DNA of 64,000 bases from Welwitschia mirabilis (lineage: Eukaryota > Gnetophyta > Gnetopsida > Welwitschiales). The notes below the pieces were generated by a model. It did not search any database and had not been told where the DNA came from. It was given only the letters and a program-made list of their open reading frames with translations. Shown one piece after another: positions 11,961-23,294 of the stretch (the first letter of the stretch is position 1; every line of letters starts with the position of its first letter). Where the stretch lies: NCBI GenBank assembly GCA_051453625.1, contig JBOZIK010000001.1:36798763-36862762 (forward strand). The letters are read 5' to 3'. The position numbers and the translations under genes were made by a program.

Positions 11961-13200
11961 TATTAAAATATGACAAATTGGTATAGAAACAATGGCAAAG
12001 GAAAATAATAATTTTTAGTGAAATCATTCAACTTTCTAAAATCTATGCAAACTCATCATTTTTTACTCTTTTTTAGTACTATAGTAATAGGACTAACCCA
12101 TTCACTATCAGATATGGCATAAATAATTCTTACATATATAAGTTTAATGGTTTATTCCTTTATTATTTACTTAGTATAGGATTAAGTATATTTTGTGGTT
12201 GTTTAATGAGCTTGACATAATCCTCTAAATAAATTTTATGTTAAATAATAGAAGCAGGAATGGCTAAAAATCTTTATGAGTCTAAGGAAAAACATGTGTT
12301 CTGGATTTGAGAATTTGAAGGAACGATTATTATTAAGAAGACTTAAGACATGCATTAATAATAAAGGGGTTTTGAAGGTCATCATTTACAAAGATGTATT
12401 TTAGTCCTTGTGATAGTTCATTAACTTCTAAATTAGAATTACCCCTTATTGTTTTTGGAATTCTCTCTTGATGTAAAAGGTTTTCTATGATTTTAACATG
12501 TTAAACATCATGATCAATTAGAGATTTAAAGCTTTTATTTTTTTCCTCACTTAAGTTATTACCTAAGAGGTTATATTTAAAATCAGATGGGTTGAAGGCA
12601 TGAAGGCTTCCTAGGATTTCTTCACTTTCTTTAAGGTCATCAAATAAAGTTGGATTATGTAAAGTGAAAATCCTCTCTTCTAAAGGATGAAGTTAAATAA
12701 GCATGGAGGGTCTAATTTATTACTTAAGATTAAAATCTTCTCCTATATCATTTTTCAATCACATCAAAAAATTTAATACAAAATTTCTTATTTCTTACAT
12801 GGCATTCCATCCTCCTTGTACATGTATTAATACTACAATGAGTTATTATACAAAAAGCTCTTACTAAGAGTAAATGATATCCTCCTTGGTGTTTTACATT
12901 AATAATAATCAGATCTATAGGATAAAAGGCCTCTTTAATTTATATGACCAAATCTTTAATAACTCCAATTAGTTTTCTAAGAGTTATATCAGCTAGCTCC
13001 AATACAATTGTTATTGATTTAACTATTTTCTAATCTATACTTTTTACAATTATGAAGTGGAATAATTTTGACACTTGCTTCTATGTTTATTAGTGCTTTC
13101 TTAATCTCTATGCTTTCCTCCAATATAATATTAATCATATTATCCCCTAAGTCTTTGAATTTTAAACATTTTTATGCTATTAAGTTAGAAAGGGATTATG
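11961..13200 (-). pseudogene. G3 protease, linker and N-terminal RT (broken)
   Basis: The minus strand reads, from about 13190 downward: KKALINIEASVKIIPLH (protease active-site region, D replaced by E), a decayed second half near 12870-12960, then the L-K-Y-I-F linker block near 12395, and near 11965-12130 the RT start (SEWVSPITIVLKKS, VCIDFRKLNDFTKNYYFPLP). Many stops are present. The domain order matches G1 and G2. RT continues at 80-1 on the other side of G1, so this is the interrupted outer element. Confidence 0.75.
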
Positions 13201-13904
13201 TAGTGAACACCCTATTTAGTATGGTTTTTTTTTGTTATCTTTTAACTACGCCCTTTCAAACTTTATTGTATTTAGAATTAGTCTTTAATATTTCTAACCA
13301 ATGAGTTATGGATTTTTTTCTTATGTTCTCATTAATTTTTTATGATTGGATTTTTCTTTAGGAGCTAAAGAAAAGCTAGGTTGATCAAGAACTTCTATGT
13401 CATCATCATGTTTTGCATATTCTTCATTGTGCGGACTAGAGGCTTCATCATTGGGAGTTGTATTACTATCTTGTAATCCTTATTAACATCATTTGAATTA
13501 GGAATGATTTATATTTTAAGAAAGCCTTAAGGTTTTTGATTCCCTAACATCGTTTGTTGAAGGATTCAAATTAGATTTTCTAGATTCTTCCTTTGAATCT
13601 CTAATTTTTTGTTAGTATTTTCTTGCATTTTCTTCATTTCTTCCATTGATTCTATAAGGACATTAAATTGAAGGTTATTTAAAATGTAATTTAGTTAAAA
13701 GTTTTTAAACTAAAAGTTACTAAGTTATAAATTATTAGATCGAAGTTGTTGGCCCTATATATATTTTTAAAAGAGGGCCTAAAGGCTGATTGTAATTTCA
13801 TATTTCATGGCTAAAATTATTAATTATTTCTAAAGGCATTTGATTTTTTATTGAATGAACAAGCTTCTTCATGGATACCTCTCTACATGTTGTTTAAATA
13901 AAAT
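13201..13904 (-). pseudogene. G3 gag C-terminal region (broken)
   Basis: Minus-strand text includes MPLEIINNFSHEI and a charged helical piece around 13590-13660 with EEMKKMQENT, then KLEIQ. The same kind of segment follows the gag zinc knuckle in G2 (about 16960-17040). It ends abruptly at the G2 LTR edge; the preceding gag part resumes at 24499. Confidence 0.6.
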
Positions 13905-15132
13905 TGTTGTGATGCCAATTTGTAGGAATTTGATGGTATATTTTGAGTACTTATGTAAGACATTTGTATAGGTTTGGATGAAATTCTAATAATTATGAAG
14001 AATCAATAGGATGTTCACTGAAACATGTAATTCTTAGCATATTTGGAGGCATCTCAAACTTGTTTTGATACTTTATGCCTTAAATAAAATATTAACCATG
14101 AAAAAAGCTGATTTCCCCTTGAGCTAGAAGATAAGGAGATCTGTCATTTCCTCTATAATCTTCATGATAGTCAGGACAACAACACTGTTGACATGGATAA
14201 AATTTGTAGAGTCAAATGCAGGGACTGAAGCTAATGAATTACCTTTTAATGTGGAGTATTATTTCCATTATCATCCCCATGATACTCAGGATGATACCTA
14301 TTTTTATATGAATGAAAAGAATTACCTTTGTAATGTGGTCATGCAATCCATGTCGATTGTGCTTCTAGAACTTCAATGTAAAACTATAAATATCCTCCCT
14401 TTCCTTCACTTCCATTTCCATCTTTTGTATTGGATATTCTTGTGATGGAATATTGAAGAATAATAGATTCATCTAGTAGCTATAGAGAGAACTTTACTTT
14501 GGTGTTGGGCTAAGTATCCTCCATTGAGCTGCTACTACTTTGTTATAAGTGGATGTAAAAATTGATGATTAATTCAATTATGTTTTTACTCTTATTTTGT
14601 AAATGTCCCTTATGGTCTAAGTTGATTATGATTTGGTGACAACCCCATAAGTTTATTTATATTATAATGACAATTGTTGTTAAGGTTGACTTTGTTAGTT
14701 TAGAGTTTTCATTACATCCTATTTTGTTCCATTTTCAGAATTGCATTATTCATATTCTGCTTGACATATCTTATAGTTTATGTTAATTAAGAATAAGTGA
14801 TAAACTCTTCCTAATTAAACTAAGTTATAAGGACTAATTCTTGTGACAGAAGGATTAGAATCCAAATAGACTCATTACACTTGCATTTTATCCATTGCAT
14901 TTTACTATCATTCATCTTCATTACATTTGCATTGTTGTTTACTTTCATTTATTAAAAAATAAAAGACTAAAATACTTTTTAAATTCAATTCTCTAACTTC
15001 TATCCTAGTGCCTACAAGGGAATATGACATTTGGGTTAACTCCCATCTACACTAGTGTGTATTTTTTGCAAGTATTATGAGCTATAGGTTTTGCTTAAGG
15101 ACTTAAAGATTGCATAAATTCACATCACAACA
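13905..15132 (+). repeat. 5' LTR of G2
   Basis: Begins TGTTGTGATGCCAATTTG and ends CACATCACAACA, immediately followed by the primer binding site. It aligns throughout with 23295-24498. Shared landmarks include gttcact, the ggatattcttgtgatgga block, tatcctccattgag and ataagtttattt. The 'ttggtgttggg...tatcctccattgag' block also occurs in the solo LTR at about 53335-53362, so the two LTRs are related. Confidence 0.9.
14385..14392 (+). promoter_or_regulatory. TATA box of G2 5' LTR
   Basis: TATAAATA within the LTR, followed by a pyrimidine-rich stretch. The same alignment position in the 3' LTR is the decayed tatacata (23793-23800), and the solo LTR has TATAAATA at 53222-53229. Transcription would start about 30 bases downstream; that is inferred, not seen. 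Confidence 0.6.
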
Positions 15133-15135
15133 ATT

Positions 15136-15153
15136 TGGTACCATTACTGGAGA
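15136..15153 (+). promoter_or_regulatory. G2 primer binding site (tRNA-Asp type)
   Basis: TGGTACCATTACTGGAGA lies three bases after the LTR end. Against the standard TGGCGCCGTTGCCGGGGA it differs at six positions, and every difference is C-to-T or G-to-A, the signature of methylcytosine deamination. Confidence 0.8.
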
Positions 15154-15883
15154 AGGTTGTAAGGAGCTAGAGGATTACCACTATCCAGGTAAGTGCCTTG
15201 ACTTTCAGTTTTGGTTATTTATTTGAAATAGTACTATGTTTTTATTGTAGTTTAGTAGGTTTATTTTGGCTTTTTTTTTTTGTAGTTCTAAAATTCACTA
15301 TTTTCCTTCTTATCATCCCCATGACACTAGAAAATAGTCCATGTTTTTGAATTCATTTTATTTTTCATAATTTTTCTTATTATTATTAGTAGTAATAAGA
15401 AAATTACTGCCATCTTGCCTGTCATCCCCAAGATAATCTAAATAATAGTCTATTTGTTTAGTTATGGTAATTTTTATTTGATTTCACTTTTCCACTATTT
15501 TGATCATCGTCCCTCCTATCATCGCCATGGCTAGGTGGATGACTGTCAGTTGTTTTTTTTTTTTTTTTTTTTGTTTTTTACCTAAAGTATTCAGGAACAT
15601 GATGAATTCTAGTAAAAAGATGAAATATCAAAAAGAGTGGAACTTTATTAAAGAAAATATCAGAGAATGGTATTCAACTTTAAGAAAAATCCAGTTATGC
15701 ACATTCCATGTATGAAAATTCTAAGAACTAAAGAAGAGGATTTTTCTATTTTTATTATTTTAGAGTCAAGTTTTGCAAAAGAAAAATGTAAAAATAATAG
15801 CATAGAAGCATATCGTGTTATTTCTTTATCTATGTCAAAATCCTTGCAAAAATAAAAATAATTTCCTGTCTAATACACCAATC
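15154..15883 (+). other. G2 leader with T-tract and dyad motifs
   Basis: Non-coding leader between the primer site and gag. It contains gtcatcc-type dyads near 15310, 15430 and 15510-15545, and a 20-base T run at about 15553-15572. Small frames here are not supported as genes. Confidence 0.5.
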
Positions 15884-16960
15884 ATGATAGGGACTTCAAA
15901 TTTGAATGCAAATGTTACACTTAAAGATTTAATTACTAATAGAAAATGTGAAATCCAAAATCCTTTGTATTTACCTATTGGTGATGACATAGAATTAAGA
16001 AACTTAAGTGCCTATTTAACATTTTGGAGGAACCCAAGGAAAACCCTTTCCAACATCTAGATGATATTAAATAACTTGTACTTACCTCAAGAAATGGGAA
16101 GAAACACATTAGTGATCATACTTATATGATCATCTTTCTAGTCACAATTAGAGAAAAGGCAAAACTTTGGCTTAAAACTGTTTCACACTAGAGTCTTAAA
16201 TGTTGAAGTTAAGTGCAAAAAGTTTTTATTAAATATTTTTGAGTGAAAGTACCATAAGAAAAAGAAGGAAGGAAGTTACCAACTTTTAACAACAACTCAC
16301 TGAAGNNNNNNNNNNNNNNNNNNNNNNNNNNNNNNNNNNNNNNNNNNNNNNNNNNNNNNNNNNNNNNNNNNTGGTAGATCATTTTTATAGTGGATTGACT
16401 AGTCAAACTAAACAAATTGTAAACTTTCTTTATGATGGTAAATAGATGAACTTAGTCTTAGAGGATGTGTGAAATGTGTTGGAAAATCTAGTGAAGATCA
16501 ATCGAACTTGGCCAAAATCCACTAAGGAAAATCAAACTGTGGGCCAAATCATAAAAGATTTAAAAGAAGTAAAACATGATAAGGAAGAAGAAAAAGGTGA
16601 TTCAACTAACTTAATTAAGGATTTCACCACCACTTTGGCTAAGTACACTCAAATGATAGTTGATGCAAAAGGTTGTAAAAGATGGCAACACAACTTCAAC
16701 ATGTGATATTTGTGAAGACAACTCTTAATCAACTAAAGAGTATTCCTTATTATCAACTTGTAAGAAGAGGATGTTTGAGGAAGTATGTGAATTCAGCCAA
16801 AGAACATCTAACTTTAAAAGTCAAAAACAATTTCAACAAAGATTAGATGAACAATCACAATGGAGACCTTTTGAGAATAAATTTAGGAATTCAAAATTGT
16901 AACCAAATAACCTCAATTTTTAATCAAATAAAAATGATTAACTTAGAGATTCTATAGAAT
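15884..16960 (+). pseudogene. G2 gag (broken)
   Basis: ATG at 15884 opens MIGTSNLNANVTLKDLI, then NPLYLPIGDDIELRNLSAY, the plant gypsy gag start. The frame breaks near 16060. Later blocks are KYHKKKKEGSYQ, FYSGLTSQTKQIVNF, NRTWPKSTKENQTVGQIIKD, and a zinc-knuckle remnant TCDICEDN (about 16700) in which the His and last Cys are lost. A 66-base N run (16306-16371) sits in the middle. Same layout as gag of G1 and G3. Confidence 0.8.
16306..16371. other. Assembly gap (66 N)
   Basis: Run of N inside G2 gag. Any frame reported across it is unreliable. Confidence 0.99.
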
Positions 16961-17514
16961 AAATAAAAAAGATGAAAGAAAAGACTACTAATAATATTGA
17001 AAACTTAGTAAATGTTCTTCAACAAATGATGATTTTCAATCAAAGACCATAAGGTCTCTTGCATCTCTACCTTTATCCAACCCAAATGAAGTCAAAAGGG
17101 ATTTGAAGGTAGTAACAAGAACTGGAAATGATACAACACCTTCTACCCATGAGGTCTTAACTTTCAAAAATAATGAAAAAAGTAATGAAGAAGATGAAAT
17201 ATAAATTTTGAACTCATATAACTTTCTATCAACATCACATGCTAAGACCTCCATTAAAAATTCTTCATAGGAAAATAAAGGGAAGAAACCATTTACTCCT
17301 TGGCTTAATAGGTTAAATATGAATCCTACCTATAATGAGTACCTAAAGACCTTGATGCAATAAACAAACATTAACTTACCTTTTTGGAAACTCTTATAAG
17401 AAAATCCTAAATAATCTAAGTTGTGAAAATACCTAGTAAGAAGAAAATAAAAATGTACCATTCTTAGTAAAGTTTTTCTTACTCAATCGATTTCCAACTT
17501 AGTCAGGAAAAAAA

Positions 17515-17930
17515 AGTCCTAAATTTAAAGAACCTAGGGTAGTAACAGTGAGTGTCACTTTGGAAGGAAACAAAAGAATTTAAAAATATTTAATTCACAT
17601 AGGAGCTAGTGTAAACATCATACCCTTCATATATATAAAAAACTTGGATTGGAAAATAGAATAAAACCTACATGAATTATCTTGGAATTGGCTAATACTT
17701 TAATTAAGAAAAACTCCTAGGGATTATCAAGAACCTAGTCATCCAAATAAAGGAATCTTTTTACCCCATAGATGTAGTTATCATTGAGGTATAACATGAT
17801 GGAGATTATCCACTGCTCTTACGAAGATCCTTTTGTGCAACTGTCCACTGTATTATTGACACATGAACTGGAATGATGGAATGTCATATAGGCAATAAGA
17901 AGTTCACCATTCAAGTTTTTGATGCTATAA
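17515..17930 (+). pseudogene. G2 aspartic protease (broken)
   Basis: VTVSVTLEGNKRI, then IHIGASVNIIPFIYIKNL at the active site (family D-L-G-A-S-V-N; here the Asp position reads His/Ile), then, in shifted frames, the IPVDVVII and TGMMECHIG-like pieces. Several stops are present. It matches the G1 protease at 7855-8290 in position and spacing. Confidence 0.65.
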
Positions 17931-18479
17931 AAAATAAAATAAAAGATGAGTTTAACTTATAAGAAGAACTTAAACCAACCTTGTTTTTACAACAATACCC
18001 AATTAAGGAGAGATTAATAAAGCAACATGAACTAATTTTATATGATAACCCAATTGATACACACTATCTTGATTATGAGGATGAGGAATCTTTTAATTAG
18101 GAGAAAATACAACATGTTTACTTGATTGAAAAACTTTTTAAAGGTGTCATCCCATGTCTGTCATTCCCATGATAGATGAATGACAAGTTAAAATTCCAAC
18201 AAGTTAAAATTCCAACTTAAAACTTAAGGAGTTGCCTAAAGGTCTAAAATATATTTTCTATCTAATAATCTAAAGAAAGCTTAGATAATAAGTGACCTTC
18301 TTACTCCTCAATAAGAATCCAACTTGATCTCCTTTTTAACTTCTAAAGAAGATGCTTTTTCTTGGACTCATAAAGACTTAGCTATCATTCCCCTTTCCAT
18401 AGTGTAACACAAAATGTACCTTCAGGATAATGCTAAACCTATTAGGTAACCCCAACAAAGGCTTAGCCTAGTCTTTAAG
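17931..18479 (+). pseudogene. G2 protease-RT linker
   Basis: Decayed polyprotein linker with the ELPKGLKYIF block at about 18223-18255, equivalent to those in G1 and G3. A short direct repeat (aagttaaaattccaac) occurs at 18185-18218. Confidence 0.5.
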
Positions 18480-19110
18480 AAAGTAATTAAAAATGAAATT
18501 ACTAAACTTATGGATGTTGGAATCATCTATGCTATATCTAATAGTTAGTGGGTTAGATCTTTGACAGTCATTCTAAAAAAGAGTGGGAAATGGAGAATGT
18601 GCATCGATTTTAGAAAACTTAAGGAGGTTACTAAAAGGGATTATTGCCTTTACCCTTTTTTGATTAATTACTTGGTAAAATACAATGTTATGTCTACTAT
18701 TGTTTTCTTGATGGTTATAGTGGCTACAATCAAGTTTGCATAGAAAGTAAGGACCAAGCCAAAGTAACCTTTACCTTATCCTTTGGAATCTTTGCCTTTA
18801 GACGAATGCCTTTTGGACTTTACAATGCCCTTGAAACTTTCCAACAAGAAATGATGGGGATCTTTTCTAATATAATAGAGGATTCTATTAAAATTTTTGT
18901 GGATGACTTCTCCATCTCTAGTGAAACTTTTAAACAAATTATAGAAAGATTAGAAAATGCCTTAGACCGATGTATAAAAAGTGGTATGCAATTGAGCTAG
19001 GAAAAAAGTTATCTCCTTATCAACATTGAAATTGTTTTAGATCACTACATTTTAAAGGAAGGGACTAAGATGGATCCTAAAAAATCTAACATCATTCAAA
19101 TCCTTAGCCC
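18480..19110 (+). pseudogene. G2 reverse transcriptase (broken)
   Basis: Ordered RT blocks: KNEITKLMDVGIIYAIS, VILKKSGKWRMCIDFRKLKE, YYCFLDGYSGYNQV, FGIFAFRRMPFGLYNALETF, GIFSNIIEDSIKIF, FVDDFSISSETF, and a post-palm block with LDHYILKEGTKMDPKK. The F-x-D-D catalytic pair is retained (VDD at about 18899-18907), unlike in G1. A stop at the W-V-S block, a frameshift near 18680 and a stop before EKSYLL kill it. RNase H follows directly. Confidence 0.85.
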
Positions 19111-19685
19111 TCTAACCAATGTCAAACAAGTTAGATCATTCTTTAATCATGTTGGTTTCTATCATCATTTTATTCATGACGATGCTAAGGTTTGTAAATC
19201 CCTTTACTTATTACTTGAAAAAGATGCTAAATTTTATTGAGACAATTCATGTCAACTTGAATTTGATACACTTAAGAAAAACATTTTTTCTAAACTTATT
19301 ATCATGGGTTCTGATTGGACTAAATATTTTGAACTTATGTATGATGCAAGCAACATTACTATAGATGGGGCTTTTAGTTAAAAATATGAAAATGATTTTA
19401 AAGTTATTTTCTATCTTAGTAAAACTTTGTCCAAAGCCCAGTTCAACTATACTATTACTAAAAGGGAAATACTTGCCATCATTTTTTGTCTTGATCATTT
19501 TAGACACTATCTTCTTGGCTTCCAAATCAATATTTACACAGATCATGTAGTCATACGTTATCTTATGATGAAGAAAGATTCTAGTATCAGACTTATTAGG
19601 TGGATCCTTCTCATGCAAGAATTTAATCTTACCATCACTGATAAGGATGGAAAACATAATAGCCTTGTAAATCATCTATGTTGAT
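19111..19685 (+). pseudogene. G2 RNase H (broken)
   Basis: Reads LTNVKQVRSFFNHVGFYHHF, GSDWTKYFELMYDASNITID (catalytic Asp of the D-A-S block present), LSKTLSKAQFNYTITKREI (Glu present), YTDHVVIRYL (Asp present), RWILLMQEFNLTITDKDG and NSLVNHL. Apart from single stops near 19240 and 19380, the domain is well preserved, with the catalytic acids in place. It is the better-kept half of this pol region. Confidence 0.85.
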
Positions 19686-19959
19686 TTTCTTTTTCTTATG
19701 ATGTACTTTTCATAAATGACTCCTTTTTCAATGAATAACTATTTATTGTTGAACAACTTTATATTATCCTTTCTACTAATCTCGCTCCTTGGTATGCTAA
19801 TATTGTGAACTACCTTATTACTATAAAAAAACCTCAGCATTAGAACTATAAGTAATGTAAATCTTTTTTCCATAGGATTAGTGACCATGAGTGGAATGAA
19901 GCCCATTTTTGTACAAGATGCAAAGACCAAATCATGCATAAATGTGTGCTTGAATAAAA
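19686..19959 (+). pseudogene. G2 RNase H-integrase spacer
   Basis: Decayed block equivalent to the conserved spacer of this lineage: NDSFFNEZLFIVEQLY-like text, then TNLAPWYANIVNYLI (about 19776-19820). The same block is recognisable in G4 near 36500-36575. Confidence 0.55.
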
Positions 19960-20459
19960 ATTCTAGACATCCTTAATCTTTATCATGGTGGAGTATGTGG
20001 AGGACACTTTAGTGGCCAAAAAGACTGTAATGAAAATTCTTTATTCTGGTTTTTATTGGCCTACCCTTTTTAAAGATTTATTTGACTTTACTCGAAGGTG
20101 TGATGCTTGTCATCATTTTGGTAGCCTAACACATTTTTAAGATATACCCCTTAAACCTATGCTTGAATGTAAACCTTTTGATTGTTAGGGGTTTGACTTT
20201 ATAGGTCCTATTAAACCACCTTTTCATAACGAAAATTACATCCGAGTGGTTGTTGATTATGTTACTAAGTGGGTTGAAACTATTTCTACTATAAAAACTA
20301 ATTCTCGAACTATTTGCAATTTTTTCTGAACTCATATCTTTTAACATTTTTGTGTTCTAAAATCATCATTAGCAATTAAGAAACTTATTTTATTAATCAT
20401 CTTTTTCTAAAACTTCTTTTATCCATCAAAATTGAACATAGAATTGTATGTGCTTATCA

Positions 20460-20559
20460 NNNNNNNNNNNNNNNNNNNNNNNNNNNNNNNNNNNNNNNNN
20501 NNNNNNNNNNNNNNNNNNNNNNNNNNNNNNNNNNNNNNNNNNNNNNNNNNNNNNNNNNN
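20460..20559. other. Assembly gap (100 N) with unmerged overlap
   Basis: The 62 bases before the gap (20398-20459) reappear right after it (20560-20621) with one mismatch. This looks like two contig ends that overlap but were not joined. Confidence 0.9.
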
Positions 20560-20856
20560 CATCTTTTTCTAAAACTTCTTTTATCAATCAAAATTGAACA
20601 TAGAATTGTATGTGCTTATCATCTTTAAACTAATGGTTAAGCTAAAAACACAAATAGAGAAATTAAAAATATGCTTCAAATATTAGTCTCTATCAATAAG
20701 GAAACTTGGTCCTCTCAACGTAATAATGTTCTTTAGCCTTATTGTACTACTTGGTGCAACTCTCTAGGTTTCTCACCATATGAACTTGTGTACGAAAAAG
20801 TTTGTGTCTTGTCAGTCAATGTTTGCTATAACTCTTATTGATTCATCCATAAACTT

Positions 20857-20866
20857 NNNNNNNNNN
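20857..20866. other. Assembly gap (10 N)
   Basis: Ten N inside the G2 integrase C-terminal region. Confidence 0.99.
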
Positions 20867-21180
20867 TAGAACAAAAACCTTAAGACTCAATTAGCCCAAC
20901 TTAATCATTTAGATGAAAAGAATACTTATGCCATACATCATCAACTTATTCATAAAGCCCAACTTAAGTTCAAACATAATAAAAAGATTCTTCATAAGTA
21001 ATTTAAACCTAGTCAACTTATCTTGTGATATAATACCTAAGTATACTTTTTACACAACAAGGTAACTTTTAAATGATTAGATCCTTATCTTATAAAAAAA
21101 GTGTATTGGCTTAGTTGAAATATTCAATTCAAACACTAGGAAAATTCAAAAATTTTAATGGATAAAGGTTAAAAATTTAT

Positions 21181-23280
21181 GATTCATATACTTATAAAAC
21201 CTTGAACATAATAAAAGCACTTGTCTTAAAAGCCCCTTTAAATGAGAAGGACGTTCCTCTTTCCATTACCTAAATCCCCTCTTAACTCATTCCTTGGATA
21301 GACATCATGCTATTACTTGAATATCTTTAACTTGGCTTATGTATTACTTTATGAAGTCATCATGATTAGTAATCTTTTACTTAGGCATAGATGATAAAAT
21401 TGATTTCACCTAATCTTAAGACATTCATATGACTATAAACTTTATTCAGAAGGAAGATGCCTTGGTTCTTTTATTCTCTTTTAATGGTGTGAGTAACTAG
21501 TTGTTTTTACATGTTCTTACTTATTTCTCATCTCATTACTTCACTTGTATCCTTATGAGTACTTGATCATGTGGAATTACTCAAAATAAAAGAAAGAAAG
21601 AAAATAAAAGAAAACAATACCATGCTCTCCCATATCTAAGCGAAAACTATGGTCACCATGATGTCTTACCACAAGTGCACTGAGGCAAATTTTCCTAAGA
21701 GGAGCCTATGAGAGCTATGAAAACTTCACTAGGGGGTCAGTTGGCTATGCTGCGTAAGTTCTTACTCCTCTGATAGTGGTCGCACTCCCCTCATTATGGT
21801 AGAATAAATATTATATAGAGGCTATGAGATCAATGATGTCTCTAGTATCATTAGAGGTATTACTTATTTTCTAGACTTCTTTTGCAAATAGTACTTCCAC
21901 ATGATCATTCTACTTTTTTAGATTCTAGTGTTGTTTTGATATATAACCTAATGAGTTCATTCATCATTTGTTAACATTAGACATACTTGACATAGCCATA
22001 ATAATTGGCTATTTGAATGGTATTTTATGAATTTTTATATATTATCATGTATTTTTCATTAAGTGATTTTATGATTTTTACCAAGGGACTTTGTTAAAAT
22101 TGAATTTAGGGTAAGTTAAAAATATTTTTTATGTTCCTAGATTTCTATTTTCATTTTATTTTTCTTTAGCTATTTGTTGGGTTTTCAAAGTCATTTCCAT
22201 ATTTTTTTAAGATAATATTGAGGATCTCATCATTTAGTAGTTTCTTGTTAATTTTACTCATAGTTTCTATCCATGAGGATTCTTGTTTCTCTTTTTAATA
22301 GGTGACGATGATACTTTTAAGTTTCATTTCTTACTTTTTCATGCTTACTGAGTTTGTGCACATTTTAGGAGTTCTTCTAAGCACTGCTTTCTTCTACTTA
22401 GTGAATTTTTTTCCTCTTTAACACCCTTTTTTCAGAAGTCTCTTTTCACCATGGATATGTTTTTTTAAGGATAATTCTTCACTTTTTACCTTATTCCTAA
22501 TTTTCTACTACTTTTCTCATGCTTGACTACTTTTAGATTTTTTCTAGATTTTCCTATCTTTCTAACCTCTCATTTGATTAGTGTCATCCACATCTATCAT
22601 CCTTATGACAAATATGATGAAAATCATCGTTTTTACTTTATTACAATCCGGGATGTCTTGCTTCACATGGAGGGAAAACAAGACATCTTTTGAGTTTCTT
22701 TTGAGATATTAAGAAAAAATTTTAAATTTAAAAGGATCACTTTTGAGCTTCATGATATATATTTATGATGATTTATTTGGATATGATTTCATGCTACTTG
22801 AATAGAATTTCATGAACTTTATCTAGCAAGAGCACAGTGGCACATTCATAGAGTTTTCCTATAGTTATATTTCAAAACATCTAGAATATCTTAAATAAGG
22901 GAAAAGAATGTTTCGATCACTCTTTATACTTCATCCCTTATAGAATTCATTAATGAACTTGTATGCATTATTTTTTGAGTTATCACTACTTAATTTTACA
23001 CATCAGTTTCAGTATCGCTATCTCAAATTATGCATATGCATTATCATTTTTCTGAGCTATCATTGTTAGATTTTATGATTTTTATATACATGACATTCAT
23101 TTGTTCTATTGTGATGTGTTTATTTAGGAGGATTATAAATATGTTAGTTAATTGGTTTTTGATGTCTATTCTTACATGATAAAAATTAAACTCAAAATTG
23201 AATTTTCTAGTTACTAGTTATCTTTGTCAAATTGGCTTGTAGTATAGTTGATCACTCACTTTGTTAGGCAATAGCAAGGC
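21181..23280 (+). other. G2 post-integrase non-coding region
   Basis: No coding domain. It holds an A/G-rich tract at 21586-21626 and text shared with the opposite strand of G1 near 4200-4500. Several gtcatcc dyads lie near 22585-22615. The purine tract before the 3' LTR closes the region. Confidence 0.55.
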
Positions 23281-23281
23281 T

Positions 23282-23292
23282 AAGTAGGGGGC
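23282..23292 (+). promoter_or_regulatory. G2 polypurine tract
   Basis: aagtagggggc lies just before the 3' LTR start at 23295, the expected place for the plus-strand priming site of reverse transcription. Confidence 0.6.
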
Positions 23293-23294
23293 TA

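Larger units (their letters stand above)
19960..21180 (+). pseudogene. G2 integrase (broken)
   Basis: LYHGGVCGGHFSGQK and RCDACHHFG form the HHCC zinc domain. FDFIGPIKPPFHNENYIRVVV carries the first catalytic Asp. SN-ETYFINH is the second block, with Asp lost. TNG-AKNTNREIKNMLQ marks the third. Then LGFSPYELVYEK resembles the conserved C-terminal part. It is interrupted by stops, by a 100-N gap at 20460-20559 flanked by a duplicated 62-bp sequence, and by a 10-N gap. Confidence 0.8.

Noticed and set aside
13068-13304. Plus-strand ORF of 78 codons
   Set aside because: Antisense of the G3 protease region.
19247-19675. 142-codon minus-strand ORF
   Set aside because: Antisense of the well-preserved G2 RNase H.
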